From: Pseudonocardiales bacterium
GTDB taxonomy: Bacteria; Actinomycetota; Actinomycetes; Mycobacteriales; Pseudonocardiaceae
Length of the DNA stretch: 64,000 nt
NCBI GenBank assembly: GCA_019243635.1
Contig: JAFAUB010000152.1
Span: 30,647-94,646 of the forward strand
Direction of reading: 5' to 3'
The translations under genes were made by a program, and so were the position numbers. Below, piece after piece: positions 38,287-47,181 of the stretch; within the stretch, counting starts at the first letter, position 1; each line of letters begins with the position of its first letter. Below the pieces are notes generated by a model, which had not been told where the DNA came from, did not search any database, and was given only the letters and a program-made list of their open reading frames with translations.

Positions 38287-38866
38287 TTTGCCCCTCCACG
38301 ACAGGCGCTGAGAAGAATTCGGGCGCGTACTTGCTTCCGAGATGGTCTTCGTTTCCGTAGAAAACGTGGTGATACGGCCCAGCGGACGCGTCACCACCGA
38401 CGTGGTACAGGATTACCTTCGCGACCGGCATACCTGGTCGGAGGATCACATCCGACGGCCCAGCGTTGAACATCTCGATGGTCAGGACTCCATGGAATCC
38501 GGCATCTACGATGGACGTATCCAGATGCACCGTCAGCCCGAGCCTCGCCATGTGGCTCAGTCCACCAATCAGACCGCCCACGCCATTCGGGAGCGCCACC
38601 GGGTGGTTCGCGTGGAAGAGTGCCAGCGCACCGCGTCGCAGGATGAAAGAATGCCATCCGACCATGGTCTCGCCATACATTGCGTCGATCTGGTCCTGGT
38701 CCGTCACGTCTACCACCGCTGGTGGGCGGTACGCCATTGGTTGCAACCGGTTGCCGAGGGTTAACAGAAGGGAATCACGTCGGAGCTCGCCACCCCAACA
38801 TAACCCGCCTTCGTTGATGAGCGACCGCACTGCTAATTCGTCCAAAAACATCTCTATCGTCTCCAC
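38279..38866 (-). CDS. dCTP deaminase-fold protein
   Basis: 195 residues of the dCTP deaminase/dUTPase fold. The block GLSHMARLGLTVHLDTSIVDAGFHG followed by IEMFNAG is diagnostic. Residues equivalent to the E. coli Dcd catalytic Ser111, Arg115 and Glu138 are kept (Ser104, Arg108, Glu131), but the residue equivalent to Arg110 is Leu. It may deaminate dCTP or a modified nucleotide, or serve in defence; dCTP deaminases are known to protect against phages. ATG 38866 is 8 bp after the previous stop. Confidence 0.8.
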   Translation of the reverse strand: METIEMFLDELAVRSLINEGGLCWGGELRRDSLLLTLGNRLQPMAYRPPAVVDVTDQDQIDAMYGETMVGWHSFILRRGALALFHANHPVALPNGVGGLIGGLSHMARLGLTVHLDTSIVDAGFHGVLTIEMFNAGPSDVILRPGMPVAKVILYHVGGDASAGPYHHVFYGNEDHLGSKYAPEFFSAPVVEGQSD

Positions 38867-38874
38867 TGCTTGTT

Positions 38875-39273
38875 TCAGTTGTTCTGTACATCTTGAGGTA
38901 TGCGTTGGTCAGTGAACCGGCTTGCGGACTCGAGTGGAATGACCGCTCGCCCAGCGGTCGTCAGGTCAACGGCGGAAGATTCGGTCTGGCGGATCGAGAA
39001 GCTGTTGCCGCCATGGTAGTATGCGCCACTCTTCACGCCGCCGCCGGAACGGATCATCAGCTTGGGCGTCCTAGCCTCCTCGGCGAGGACCACCACCCGC
39101 TGCGTGGTCGCATCGGCGTCGGAAGTCATGCGGATGCCGTTAGTCATGCGGATGCCGGTGAGGACCGAACCACCCAGCAGCCGTAACCGGCACGTGATCG
39201 ACCGTTTCAGCCAGCCGACGTCATCGGAGTTGATCAGCTTGGTGATCTCGTCCCCTGGCCACATCCGCTCCAC
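38875..39273 (-). CDS. Truncated paralogue of the family A protein
   Basis: 132 residues. Residues about 70-125 (KLMIRSGGGVKSG, YYHGGNSF, RAVIPLESASRFTDQ) match the core of the 36764-37663 product, but the reading frame stops directly after, so the C-terminal half is missing. It contains an internal 15-bp duplication giving IRMTNGIRMTSD. First gene of the island minus-strand run and divergent from the LysR gene. It could be a functional short form or a decayed copy. Confidence 0.6.
   Translation of the reverse strand: MERMWPGDEITKLINSDDVGWLKRSITCRLRLLGGSVLTGIRMTNGIRMTSDADATTQRVVVLAEEARTPKLMIRSGGGVKSGAYYHGGNSFSIRQTESSAVDLTTAGRAVIPLESASRFTDQRIPQDVQNN
39125..39157. repeat. 15-bp in-frame direct repeat
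   Basis: GTCATGCGGATGCCG occurs twice, separated by TTA. It duplicates six residues in the truncated paralogue. Confidence 0.7.
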
Positions 39274-39442
39274 CTCCGCCCGCCTGGGTTGGTGAACTCA
39301 TGGTCAAATGTTCCCTGATCAATTTTCACGTGTCTAGATATACTGTCGAACATCTAGAGGTGGCGCCAACTGGAACTGCGATCTGGTGCACTTCAGATGT
39401 TTGATCGATTAGTTTATCACCGGAAAAGAAGGCGGTGAGGAG
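39274..39442. promoter_or_regulatory. AT-rich divergent promoter of the island
   Basis: 169 bp between the minus-strand run and the LysR gene, clearly more AT-rich than the surroundings. An interrupted palindrome ACATCT (39350-39355) and AGATGT (39395-39400) and several TCTAGA-like stretches could be LysR-type operator sites. Confidence 0.5.
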
Positions 39443-40495
39443 TTGGCAAAGGACGGTAGGTTGGCGAGCACGCCATGCCTTGGCGGAGTCGCAACAGTCG
39501 GGTCGGGACTGCTGGAGACCACATTTGATCAGCTACGTACCCTGGTGCTGGTGGCCGAGACCGGTTCGGCTCTGAGCGCGGCCCGGGTGCTAAGCCGGGA
39601 GCAGTCCAGCGTGCAAAAACAGCTGGATACGCTCAACCGCAGCTTCCGGCAAATGTGCGGAGAACAATTGGTGATAAAACAGGGGCGTGGCAAGCGATTC
39701 CTGTTCACACCGTCCGGATGGCAGTTCGTCGAGCTGGCCCGCACTACCCTGGATAGATGGCAAACATCGATCAACGGCGCGCGACGCCGTCTGGGGCAGA
39801 CGATTTCTGTAGGAACCACTGAGTTCACCCTGGACTTCTTAAGTCGGGTATGGCAGCGTGTCAGTAATGAATTCCAGTCCCGTGAGATCGAGCTTAAAAT
39901 AGTGCACGTGCGCACCAAAGACTCGTTTACCCGACTGGACACCAAGGAGGTCGACCTGATGCGCGGCGGGTTCGCCTCAGCGGCTGGAAGTCTCGAAGTT
40001 CCCAGCCAGTACGATTTCCTCGAATGGCACCGCGAAGGGCTTGCGCTGTTGACGAACTTGCCGCAGCGAGAGCTGGCGGTAAATGCGGTCGGGCGAGAAA
40101 AGCTGCCGTCGGTCCCAATCGTGATCCCGTCCGGTGGTGTGATTGTGGACTTTCTTTCACGTTGGTACGGTGGCGGCTTTCGCAACAAACTGACTATCGT
40201 GACTACTATCGACGACATCTACTACGGCCTGGCGCTACTACGCTCTGGGATGGTATACGGGTGCATGATCGTATCTAAGGCCATAGGGCGGGCGGCCGTC
40301 GAAGGGCGACTCCCCGGCGGCCCTGGCTTTCGACTCGTTGCGTTCGCCGAAGACTTCGATCCGATGCTAGAACTGGTCACCGGCGTGTTCGCCCGCAAGG
40401 GCGAGCGGGAGCAATACGCGCCGGCACATCCGCTCAACTTGCTGTGGAACGCATTCGACGAGGAAGTCAGATCGGGAACCGCTGTCACTCTGTAA
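39443..40495 (+). CDS. LysR-family transcriptional regulator
   Basis: About 350 residues. The N-terminal winged HTH (residues about 27-90: FDQLRTLVLVAETGSALSAARVLSREQSSVQKQLDTL) and the C-terminal substrate-binding domain are typical of LysR regulators. Start is a TTG at 39443 with a GAGGAG site very close; a start a few codons later is possible. It is divergent from the island's minus-strand genes, the classical LysR arrangement, so it probably controls them in response to a small ligand. Lower GC than the cysS neighbours. Confidence 0.85.
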   Translation: MAKDGRLASTPCLGGVATVGSGLLETTFDQLRTLVLVAETGSALSAARVLSREQSSVQKQLDTLNRSFRQMCGEQLVIKQGRGKRFLFTPSGWQFVELARTTLDRWQTSINGARRRLGQTISVGTTEFTLDFLSRVWQRVSNEFQSREIELKIVHVRTKDSFTRLDTKEVDLMRGGFASAAGSLEVPSQYDFLEWHREGLALLTNLPQRELAVNAVGREKLPSVPIVIPSGGVIVDFLSRWYGGGFRNKLTIVTTIDDIYYGLALLRSGMVYGCMIVSKAIGRAAVEGRLPGGPGFRLVAFAEDFDPMLELVTGVFARKGEREQYAPAHPLNLLWNAFDEEVRSGTAVTL

Positions 40496-40512
40496 TTGAC
40501 GAGGAGATTTTT

Positions 40513-41847
40513 GTGCGCCTAGCATCAGTAAACCTCAACAAGCGCCTTGGCAACACCGCTGCACGAGCAAAGCTCACAGCTTGGCTGCATCACCACCACG
40601 TGGATGTGCTGGTCGCCCAGGAGCCATGGAAGCCAGTGAACCGTACTGCGGTCAACCTGGCCGACTACAGGCCAGTCGGCGGAGACCTGTTCTGCTGGAG
40701 CGCTGAGCGCTTCACCATCCCACCAGTTTCCCGACCAGAAAGCTTCGTCCAACGGCTGGAACCAGGCTGGCTAGTAGTGTACAACACCTACCTCGAGTGC
40801 CGCTCGGTTACCTCTCGTCGCCGCCAGCTTCGTCGATTCCAGGAGATCATCGCCGTCGAAGACGGGCGGCCTATACTCGCCTGTGGAGACTTCAACCTCG
40901 CCCCTCGCCGGGTTGACGGCCTCAACAACGGACGGCCCAGCAATTTTAACAGTTCCATAGATCGCAGACCGTTCGCCGAGTTGTTGGTTGATAACGGTCT
41001 AGTCGACGCTACCGCCACCGAGACTCCCCAGTTCACCATTGAGCGCCGACAGTCAGCCCTGCGCAGCCGGTTCCGCTGTGACCTTGCTCTGGTTCCCGGT
41101 CACCTGCTTCCGATGGTCGACGTCCGATACAATCATTCTACCCGCGCTAGCGAGCAGGCATTCACCGACCATTCCGGCATCCTCATGGACGTTCCCGTCA
41201 CACTCGCCACCGTCGCCGTGGAGGATCGGAACGCCTTGTTCGCGCCACTACCCGAACTCACCGACCGCGCCCTGTTCACCAGTTCCGAGTGCAAACCGCA
41301 TAAGACCGCGATGAGCCGCGTTCGTCCGTCCCCGTTCGCCCGTACCGTCGTCGATGTCCTCGTCCCCCGTCTCGGTATTACCAGTGTCCTGGACCACGGT
41401 TGCGGGCGCGGCAGCGATGTCGACCATTACCGGGCTGCTGGATTAGATGCGGATGGCTGGGACCCTCACCCAGGCTTCGGCTGGAACGCCAAGCACGATC
41501 GTCGGTATGACTTGGTCGCCAACATCTTCGTGCTCAACGTCCTGCCTGACCCCTGGCAACGCATCCAGGCCCTGCAGCACGCCGCCCAGTTCGTGCGTCC
41601 CGGTGGTTGCCTGTTTATCGTCACCCGATCACCCGCTGACATCGATCCAAAAGCTGCGTCAGCGAACTGGCCTTCTCACCAGGACGGCTACTGGTCGAGT
41701 GAGGCCAAGGACACTTTTCAGAAGGGCATCTGCACGGAGGAGATCATCGCCCTCGGTCTGCGGGCCGGTCTGGAACTCGCCGCAGAGCAGACCCTACTGA
41801 CCGGAACATCCGCCGCTGGTCAGGCGCTGCTGGTCCGACCGGCATAG
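40513..41847 (+). CDS. EEP nuclease domain fused to a DNA-phosphorothioation-type methyltransferase
   Basis: 444 residues. Residues 1-225 form an exonuclease-endonuclease-phosphatase domain, with QE (36-37), GDFN (125-128) and the terminal DH (219-220). Residues 260-444 form a class I SAM methyltransferase with HKTAMSR (263-269), the SAM loop VLDHGCGRG (292-300) and GWDPH. This C-terminal layout resembles, from memory, putative methyltransferases linked to DNA phosphorothioation loci. GTG 40513 has a GGAG site 18 bp after the LysR stop. It may cut and modify DNA or RNA; this is inference. Confidence 0.75.
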   Translation: MRLASVNLNKRLGNTAARAKLTAWLHHHHVDVLVAQEPWKPVNRTAVNLADYRPVGGDLFCWSAERFTIPPVSRPESFVQRLEPGWLVVYNTYLECRSVTSRRRQLRRFQEIIAVEDGRPILACGDFNLAPRRVDGLNNGRPSNFNSSIDRRPFAELLVDNGLVDATATETPQFTIERRQSALRSRFRCDLALVPGHLLPMVDVRYNHSTRASEQAFTDHSGILMDVPVTLATVAVEDRNALFAPLPELTDRALFTSSECKPHKTAMSRVRPSPFARTVVDVLVPRLGITSVLDHGCGRGSDVDHYRAAGLDADGWDPHPGFGWNAKHDRRYDLVANIFVLNVLPDPWQRIQALQHAAQFVRPGGCLFIVTRSPADIDPKAASANWPSHQDGYWSSEAKDTFQKGICTEEIIALGLRAGLELAAEQTLLTGTSAAGQALLVRPA

Positions 41848-41911
41848 GTGGGACAACCGGCGTCAGGTGCGCGTTGCCCGACCAAGAAAGCGGCCGGTCA
41901 TCCCGGCAGCT

Positions 41912-42092
41912 CCGCAGTCCATTCCACCGCCGAAGGGTACTGCGATGACCGGGTAGGACCGCACAGCATCTGTGGCTGGACGGACCACGCTCTACGATCC
42001 TCCCGTGAGCCTGCACCTCCACGACACCGCGACGCGCAGCCTGCGGGAGTTCGTCCCACTGCGGCCCCGCACGGCGTCGATCTACGTGTGTG
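41912..42092. repeat. cysS: Right 181-bp direct repeat (intact cysS 5' end)
   Basis: Partner of 33005-33185. Here the sequence runs on into the full cysS gene, so this is the functional copy. The left edge lies 64 bp after the fusion gene stop. Confidence 0.92.
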
Positions 42093-43393
42093 GGGCCACC
42101 GTGCAGGGCGTGCCGCACATCGGGCACGTGCGGTCGGCGTTGAACTACGACGTGCTGCGTCGCTGGTTGATGGCCACCGGCCACGACGTGCTGCTCGTGC
42201 GCAATGTCACCGACATCGACGACAAGATCCTCGCCAAGTCCGCCGAAGCGGGCCGGCGGTGGTGGGAGTGGGCGTACACGCACGAACGGGCGTTCGAGGA
42301 CGCCTACACGGCGCTGGGCTGCCTGCCGCCGTCGGCACTGCCACGCGCCACCGGTCATGTTCCGCAGATGGTCGAGCTGATGGCGCGGCTGATCGACCGG
42401 GGGCACGCCTACGCCGCGGCCGGCGATGTCCACTTCGCGGTGGCCACGATGGACGACTACGGGTCGCTGTCCGGGCAGCGTCTCGACGAGGTGTCCCAGG
42501 GTGAGTCCGCCGCGTCGGGCAAGCGTGACCCCCGGGATTTCACCCTGTGGAAGGGCGCCAGGCCCGGCGAGCCGTCCTGGCCGACGCCGTGGGGGCCGGG
42601 CCGCCCCGGATGGCACCTGGAATGCTCGGCGATGGCCACCACCTACCTCGGCCCGGAGTTCGACATCCACGGCGGCGGCCTGGACCTGGTCTTCCCGCAC
42701 CACGAGAACGAACGGGCCCAGTCTCGTGCCGCCGGCGACCCCTTCGCCCGGTACTGGTTGCACAACGGCTGGGTGACGTTGTCCGGGGAGAAGATGTCGA
42801 AGTCGCTGGGCAACACGCTGTCCATCCCGGCCACCCTGCGCCGGGTCCGTGCCGTGGAGCTGCGCTACTATCTGATCGCCGCGCATTACCGGTCCGCCAT
42901 CGAGTATTCGGATGGCGCGCTGGACGAGGCGGTGACCGCCTATCAGCGGATCGAGTCGTTCGTGCACCGAGTGCGGGAGCGGTGCGGGGTACCGGAGCCG
43001 GGCATCTGGTGCGCTGAGTTCGTCGAGGCGATGGACGACGACCTCGGCACGCCGGCAGCGCTGGCCGCGATCCACACCACCGTGCGCGAGGGCAACGCGG
43101 CACTGGACGCCGGGGAGCACTCGGCCGCGGTAAGCGCGGCCGGTTCGGTGCGGGCGATGACCGGCGTGCTGGGCCTGGACCCGCTGGCCGACCAGTGGCG
43201 CTCGGCGTCGACCTCAGACGCCGCGTCGGTGGCGCTGGCCTTCTTGGTGGACCGGCTGCTCGCTGAGCGCGCCGAAGCTCGTCACCGCAGTGACTACACA
43301 ACCGCCGACGCGGTGCGTGAACAGCTGCTGTCGGCCGGGATCACCGTCGAGGACACCCCCGACGGTCCGGTGTGGACGGTCAAGGAGAGCTGA
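42005..43393 (+). CDS. cysS: Cysteinyl-tRNA synthetase
   Basis: 462 residues, class I synthetase charging tRNA-Cys. The zinc/HIGH region is [19 protein letters not shown] and the KMSKS loop is [10 protein letters not shown]; the zinc-binding GWHLECSAM and HHENERAQS are present. GTG 42005 begins the [13 protein letters not shown]-terminus that is also copied in the left repeat. Followed after 5 bp by rlmB. Standard housekeeping gene, displaced from ispF by the island. Confidence 0.96.
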   Translation: MSLHLHDTATRSLREFVPLRPRTASIYVCGATVQGVPHIGHVRSALNYDVLRRWLMATGHDVLLVRNVTDIDDKILAKSAEAGRRWWEWAYTHERAFEDAYTALGCLPPSALPRATGHVPQMVELMARLIDRGHAYAAAGDVHFAVATMDDYGSLSGQRLDEVSQGESAASGKRDPRDFTLWKGARPGEPSWPTPWGPGRPGWHLECSAMATTYLGPEFDIHGGGLDLVFPHHENERAQSRAAGDPFARYWLHNGWVTLSGEKMSKSLGNTLSIPATLRRVRAVELRYYLIAAHYRSAIEYSDGALDEAVTAYQRIESFVHRVRERCGVPEPGIWCAEFVEAMDDDLGTPAALAAIHTTVREGNAALDAGEHSAAVSAAGSVRAMTGVLGLDPLADQWRSASTSDAASVALAFLVDRLLAERAEARHRSDYTTADAVREQLLSAGITVEDTPDGPVWTVKES

Positions 43394-43398
43394 GTTTC

Positions 43399-44430
43399 AT
43401 GGCCGGTAACTCCCGGCGCAGGGGTGCGATGCGCAAGCCGGGTACCAAGAAGGGCGCCGTCGTCGGCTCCGGCGGGCAGAAGCCCAAGGGGCTGCGCGGG
43501 CGCGGCGCCACGCCACCCGCCGAGCTGCGGCCCGGCCATCCGGCCCAAGACCACGGTGCCCAACAACACGGCGCCCAACAACACGGCGCCCAGCGCCGCC
43601 CTGCCCAGCGGCAGCCGGCCCCACGGCATCCAGGGCAGCGCGAGACCGGCCCAGCCACCGCAGCCCGCCGTCGCGGTGGTAGCGAGCCGGGGGAGACCGT
43701 GCTCGGTCGCAACCCGGTGCTGGAATGTCTGCGCGCCGGGGTGCCGGCCACCGCCCTGCACGTCGCCATCGGCGTGGACCTCGACGACCGGGTCAGCGAG
43801 TCCGTACGGTTGGCCGCCGACGCCGGCCTGTCCATCCTCGAGGTGCCCAGGGCTGACCTCGATCGGCTGGCCGAGGGTGCCCCGCACCAGGGGGTGGCGC
43901 TGCAGGTGCCGCCGTATGAGTACGCGCATGCCCAGGACGTGCTGGTCACCGCGCGGGAGTCCGGGACGCCGCCGTTGCTCGTCGCGCTGGACGGGGTGAC
44001 CGACCCGCGCAACCTAGGCGCCGTGGTCCGCAGCGCCGCCGCGTTCGGCGCGCACGGACTGGTGCTGCCGCAGCGGCGCTCGGCGGGGATGACCGCGGTG
44101 GCGTGGCGGACATCGGCGGGTACGGCCGCGCGCCTGCCGGTGGCTCGGGTCACCAACCTGGTGCGCACGCTCAAGGATCTCGCCGCGTCCGGCTTGATGG
44201 TGGTCGGCCTGGACCCCGGCGGCGCGATGCCGTTGGACGGCTTCCCGCCGGCCACCGGACCCCTGGTGCTCGTCCTCGGCTCGGAGGGCCGAGGGCTGTC
44301 CCGGCTGGTTCGCGAGACCTGTGACGCCGCGGTGTCGATACCCATGGTGGGGCCGGTCGAGTCGCTCAACGCGTCGGTCGCCGCCGGGGTGGTGCTCGCC
44401 GAGGTGGCGCGCTTACGTCGCGCCGGCTGA
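43399..44430 (+). CDS. rlmB: 23S rRNA (guanosine-2'-O-)-methyltransferase, TrmH/RlmB family
   Basis: 343 residues. The N-terminal 90 residues are a basic, Gln/His/Pro-rich extension containing [13 protein letters not shown] from a 15-bp tandem repeat. Then come the substrate-binding domain ([12 protein letters not shown]) and the SpoU knot with [34 protein letters not shown] and [15 protein letters not shown] 43399 lies just after the cysS stop, so the genes are co-transcribed as in related actinobacteria. Confidence 0.93.
   Translation: MAGNSRRRGAMRKPGTKKGAVVGSGGQKPKGLRGRGATPPAELRPGHPAQDHGAQQHGAQQHGAQRRPAQRQPAPRHPGQRETGPATAARRRGGSEPGETVLGRNPVLECLRAGVPATALHVAIGVDLDDRVSESVRLAADAGLSILEVPRADLDRLAEGAPHQGVALQVPPYEYAHAQDVLVTARESGTPPLLVALDGVTDPRNLGAVVRSAAAFGAHGLVLPQRRSAGMTAVAWRTSAGTAARLPVARVTNLVRTLKDLAASGLMVVGLDPGGAMPLDGFPPATGPLVLVLGSEGRGLSRLVRETCDAAVSIPMVGPVESLNASVAAGVVLAEVARLRRAG
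43555..43593. repeat. 15-bp tandem repeat in rlmB
   Basis: Two and a half copies of GGYGCCCAACAACAC, encoding GAQQH repeats in the disordered N-terminal extension. Confidence 0.7.
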
Positions 44431-44583
44431 AGCGCTCCGGAGGCGCGGCGAAACGCGAGCATGGCGCTTTTCGGCATGCCGCAGACTCGCATCGCCGAGC
44501 AGTGTGTATCTTATCGCGGTCAGCGTTCACGACACGGCGGTTGTGCCTATGCCGCGTTCCCCCGATAAGGAGAGTCCGTACCC

Positions 44584-45003
44584 GTGGCTCAGAAGACCAT
44601 CGTCACCCTCGTCGACGACCTCACCGGCGAGGAAGCCGAGGACATTTCAACAGTCGAGTTCGCGCTCGAGGGTGTCACATACGAGATCGACCTGGCGGAC
44701 GACAACGCCGCCAAGCTCCGTGACAACTTGGCCCGTTATGTCGCGGCTGCTCGCAAGACCAGTGCGCGGCGCCCGGGCGCTCGCGGCGCGGACCGTTGGG
44801 CTGGTCGCGGGACCGGCAACGGCAACAGTGGCGTCGCGCGCAGCGGCTACAACCGTGACACGCTCAGGGCCATCCGCGAGTGGGCCAAGCAGAACGGCCA
44901 TAGCGTCAACGAGCGTGGTCGGCTGCCACTCACCGTGCTGAACGCCTGGGAAGCGGATCACCAGGCAGTGAGGAACGACAAGGTTCCCACGTTCTCGGGC
45001 TAG
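44584..45003 (+). CDS. lsr2: Lsr2-family nucleoid protein
   Basis: 139 residues. Lsr2 silences AT-rich, often foreign DNA, which matters for the island here. The N-terminal dimerisation domain (TVEFALEGVTYEIDL) and the C-terminal DNA-binding domain (REWAKQNGHSVNERGRLPL, with the RGR minor-groove hook) are intact. The C-terminus is about 20 residues longer than usual. GTG start with GGAG upstream. Confidence 0.93.
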   Translation: MAQKTIVTLVDDLTGEEAEDISTVEFALEGVTYEIDLADDNAAKLRDNLARYVAAARKTSARRPGARGADRWAGRGTGNGNSGVARSGYNRDTLRAIREWAKQNGHSVNERGRLPLTVLNAWEADHQAVRNDKVPTFSG

Positions 45004-45105
45004 GGTCCGCCGCTACCCGAACCGGGTGAGTCGTCCGTCGGGGAACGCGGCTGAGTCCCGTTTTCTGGTCCGGTTGTCCCTTCTTGGCCGCGGAACGGAG
45101 GAGGA

Positions 45106-45390
45106 TTGGAGACTGGGGGCACGGCGGAGGTTGTGGGGCCACCTTGGCTGATGATCACCATCGCGGGGATTTCACTGCTGGGGGTTGTGGTCACGGCCGT
45201 GGTCGGCCCGATGTTCGTCGAGCGGTTCAAGTCAGGCCGGACCACCCCCGAATCGCCGGAGTCCCTGGCGATTGCGCAAGGGGTCGGCGACGCGGCGACG
45301 TTACTCCAGACCGTGATCGCCGACCTGCAGACCCGCATTGGACGGCTTGAGCTGATGCAGATGACGGATGCCCATGACCCCCGCGGATGA
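45106..45390 (+). CDS. Small single-pass membrane protein
   Basis: About 94 residues with one membrane helix at residues 14-36 (WLMITIAGISLLGVVVTAVVG) and a helical C-terminal tail rich in Ala, Gln and Leu. Start is a TTG at 45106; a GTG at 45133 is possible. It overlaps the next gene by 23 bp, so the two are likely coupled. No family recognised. Confidence 0.5.
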   Translation: METGGTAEVVGPPWLMITIAGISLLGVVVTAVVGPMFVERFKSGRTTPESPESLAIAQGVGDAATLLQTVIADLQTRIGRLELMQMTDAHDPRG

Positions 45391-46060
45391 GCTCTCCCAG
45401 GGCCTGGACCAGCTGCGGGACTCCATTACGCGGACGGCTCAGGTCGCCCCTCAGGTCGCGCGGCAGGAGATCCGCCGTGAGGGACGGGCCTACTTCCGGG
45501 GCGCGGTGGTGGCCTCGGTGATCACGTCTCTGCTGGTCGGCGTCCCGCTGGGGCTGCTCGCCAACCAGTTCTCCCAGCACGCGAACGCCGATGGGGCACG
45601 CGCCGCCCAGTTCCAGTCGCAAGCGCAGAGCATTCAGCAGCTCGCGCAGAGCGCCCACGATCTCGGCGTCCAGGCCAACGCCGAGCTCACGCGCCGCAGC
45701 CTGGCGACGGTCCCGATCCCCGCCCCGGGGACCGTGCCGGATTCTCAGGTGCTCGCCTCGGCGGTGCAGGCCTACACTGCGGCCAACGCCCAGGGACTGC
45801 GCGGACCTCAGGGTGCCACGGGAGTGCCAGGCGCGTCGCCGCCGTGCCTGGCGCAACCCACCCAATGCCAAGGCCTCCAAGGGGGTCAGGGCCCGCGAGG
45901 TGAGCCGCCGGTGGGCTGGACAGTCGAGGAGTCCGACGGTTCCGCCGCCACCTGCGAGCGCATTGCTGCCTTCAACCCGGCTGCTCCCCAGTACCGGTGC
46001 TCCCACGCCACACCGCCACCCCGCAGCGGCGGGGGACCCTCAACGACCCCTCGGCGGTGA
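45368..46060 (+). CDS. Membrane protein with a short collagen-like segment
   Basis: 230 residues. One membrane segment (about residues 45-65), then a helical coiled-coil-like region rich in Gln/Ala, then collagen-like G-X-Y triplets (GLRGPQGATGVPG and GLQGGQGPRGEP) interrupted by a Cys-containing stretch, and a Cys-flanked C-terminus. A surface-exposed stalk is plausible. ATG 45368 or 45374. Family not recognised. Confidence 0.6.
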   Translation: MPMTPADELSQGLDQLRDSITRTAQVAPQVARQEIRREGRAYFRGAVVASVITSLLVGVPLGLLANQFSQHANADGARAAQFQSQAQSIQQLAQSAHDLGVQANAELTRRSLATVPIPAPGTVPDSQVLASAVQAYTAANAQGLRGPQGATGVPGASPPCLAQPTQCQGLQGGQGPRGEPPVGWTVEESDGSAATCERIAAFNPAAPQYRCSHATPPPRSGGGPSTTPRR

Positions 46061-46140
46061 CGGTGCGGCGAGCGGTACCCGGGATCTCGGCACGGACCTC
46101 ACCCCGCAGCCGATCGATCAGCCGGTCCGCCCCGAGCCGT

Positions 46141-47073
46141 TCATGCTCCGGAGCCGCGCGACCCTCGTAGCTCCCAGCGGTACCCCCCGGCGCCTGGGGC
46201 TTCCTGATGCCAGGTCAGCTGGGTCTGGCCGGTCGACAGCCGCTCGGTGTGGATCATACCTCGGTTGCTGTCCTCGGTGAGCCGTTCGCCCGTCCAGGAG
46301 CTCGGAAAGACGACGTTCAGAGTAAGCTCATCGATCTTCGGAGAGTGCCGCTGCTCAAAAGTGGCCGTGGCCCACGTGAGGATGTCCTGCCCGGTGTCGC
46401 GGAGTGGATCCCACAGCTTCGGCGAATGGTAGCGCAGCACCCACTCGGTCTCCGCCCCCAGCCCCGGCTGGAACAAGATCAGTACTCGTAGCCTACCGTC
46501 CACATCCCGCACCAGGTGGACGTCGACATGAGTGTCCTGGCCGTCGACAGTCCAGGCAAGGGCGAGGTCATCGGCCTCAGACGGTCCGTCGGGCCAGCTC
46601 ATGATCGGGCTCAGGATCCGGTAGGTGAGGTAGGGCTTCGGCCTGGTCCTGCGCCGCTCGATGATGACGTCCTGCCCGCTCTCCTCACCGACCATGGCGG
46701 TGATCTCCACACGCTCCTCGAAGAGCGGGAACTGCCGGTCCGCCAGCCCGCGCACGGCGGCGGCGTAGGCCCGCAACTGTCGTTCACAGTCGGTCAGGTC
46801 ACGGCGCTGCCGAGAGAGCGGAGGAGCTGGGCCGTTGACGGCACCGGGTGCCTCCGGCCCGGAGGGCTCGGCGGCGGTCATGTCGTTGCGCTGGTACAGC
46901 GCAGCGAGCTGGGTCCGTCTGGTCACCCCGGTCTTGCGGAACAGCGCGCGCAGGTGCGCCTCCACCGTCCGGCGCGAGATGGCGAGGCGAGCGGCGATCT
47001 CGTCGTTGCTGAGCCCACCGATCACCAGCGCGAGCACGTCATCCTCGCGATCGGTCAGCTGGATCCTGGCCAT
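46141..47073 (-). CDS. LuxR-type regulator with N-terminal HTH
   Basis: 310 residues. The LuxR HTH (LTDREDDVLALVIGGLSNDEIAARLAISRRTVEAHLRALFRKTG) lies at residues 6-52, opposite to its usual C-terminal place. A linker follows and then an unrecognised domain of about 200 residues with many charged and aromatic residues. No receiver or PAS domain is visible. The stretch before its start (47074-47332) carries a palindrome that could be its operator. Confidence 0.78.
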   Translation of the reverse strand: MARIQLTDREDDVLALVIGGLSNDEIAARLAISRRTVEAHLRALFRKTGVTRRTQLAALYQRNDMTAAEPSGPEAPGAVNGPAPPLSRQRRDLTDCERQLRAYAAAVRGLADRQFPLFEERVEITAMVGEESGQDVIIERRRTRPKPYLTYRILSPIMSWPDGPSEADDLALAWTVDGQDTHVDVHLVRDVDGRLRVLILFQPGLGAETEWVLRYHSPKLWDPLRDTGQDILTWATATFEQRHSPKIDELTLNVVFPSSWTGERLTEDSNRGMIHTERLSTGQTQLTWHQEAPGAGGYRWELRGSRGSGA

Positions 47074-47181
47074 CGGGCCGCTCCTCCACAGTCACTTCCT
47101 TGTCAACGTCCACATTACGTAAGCATGAACTCAGGGCACAACTTGAAATGCCAGGGTTTACACCGATATGATTACGGTCAC

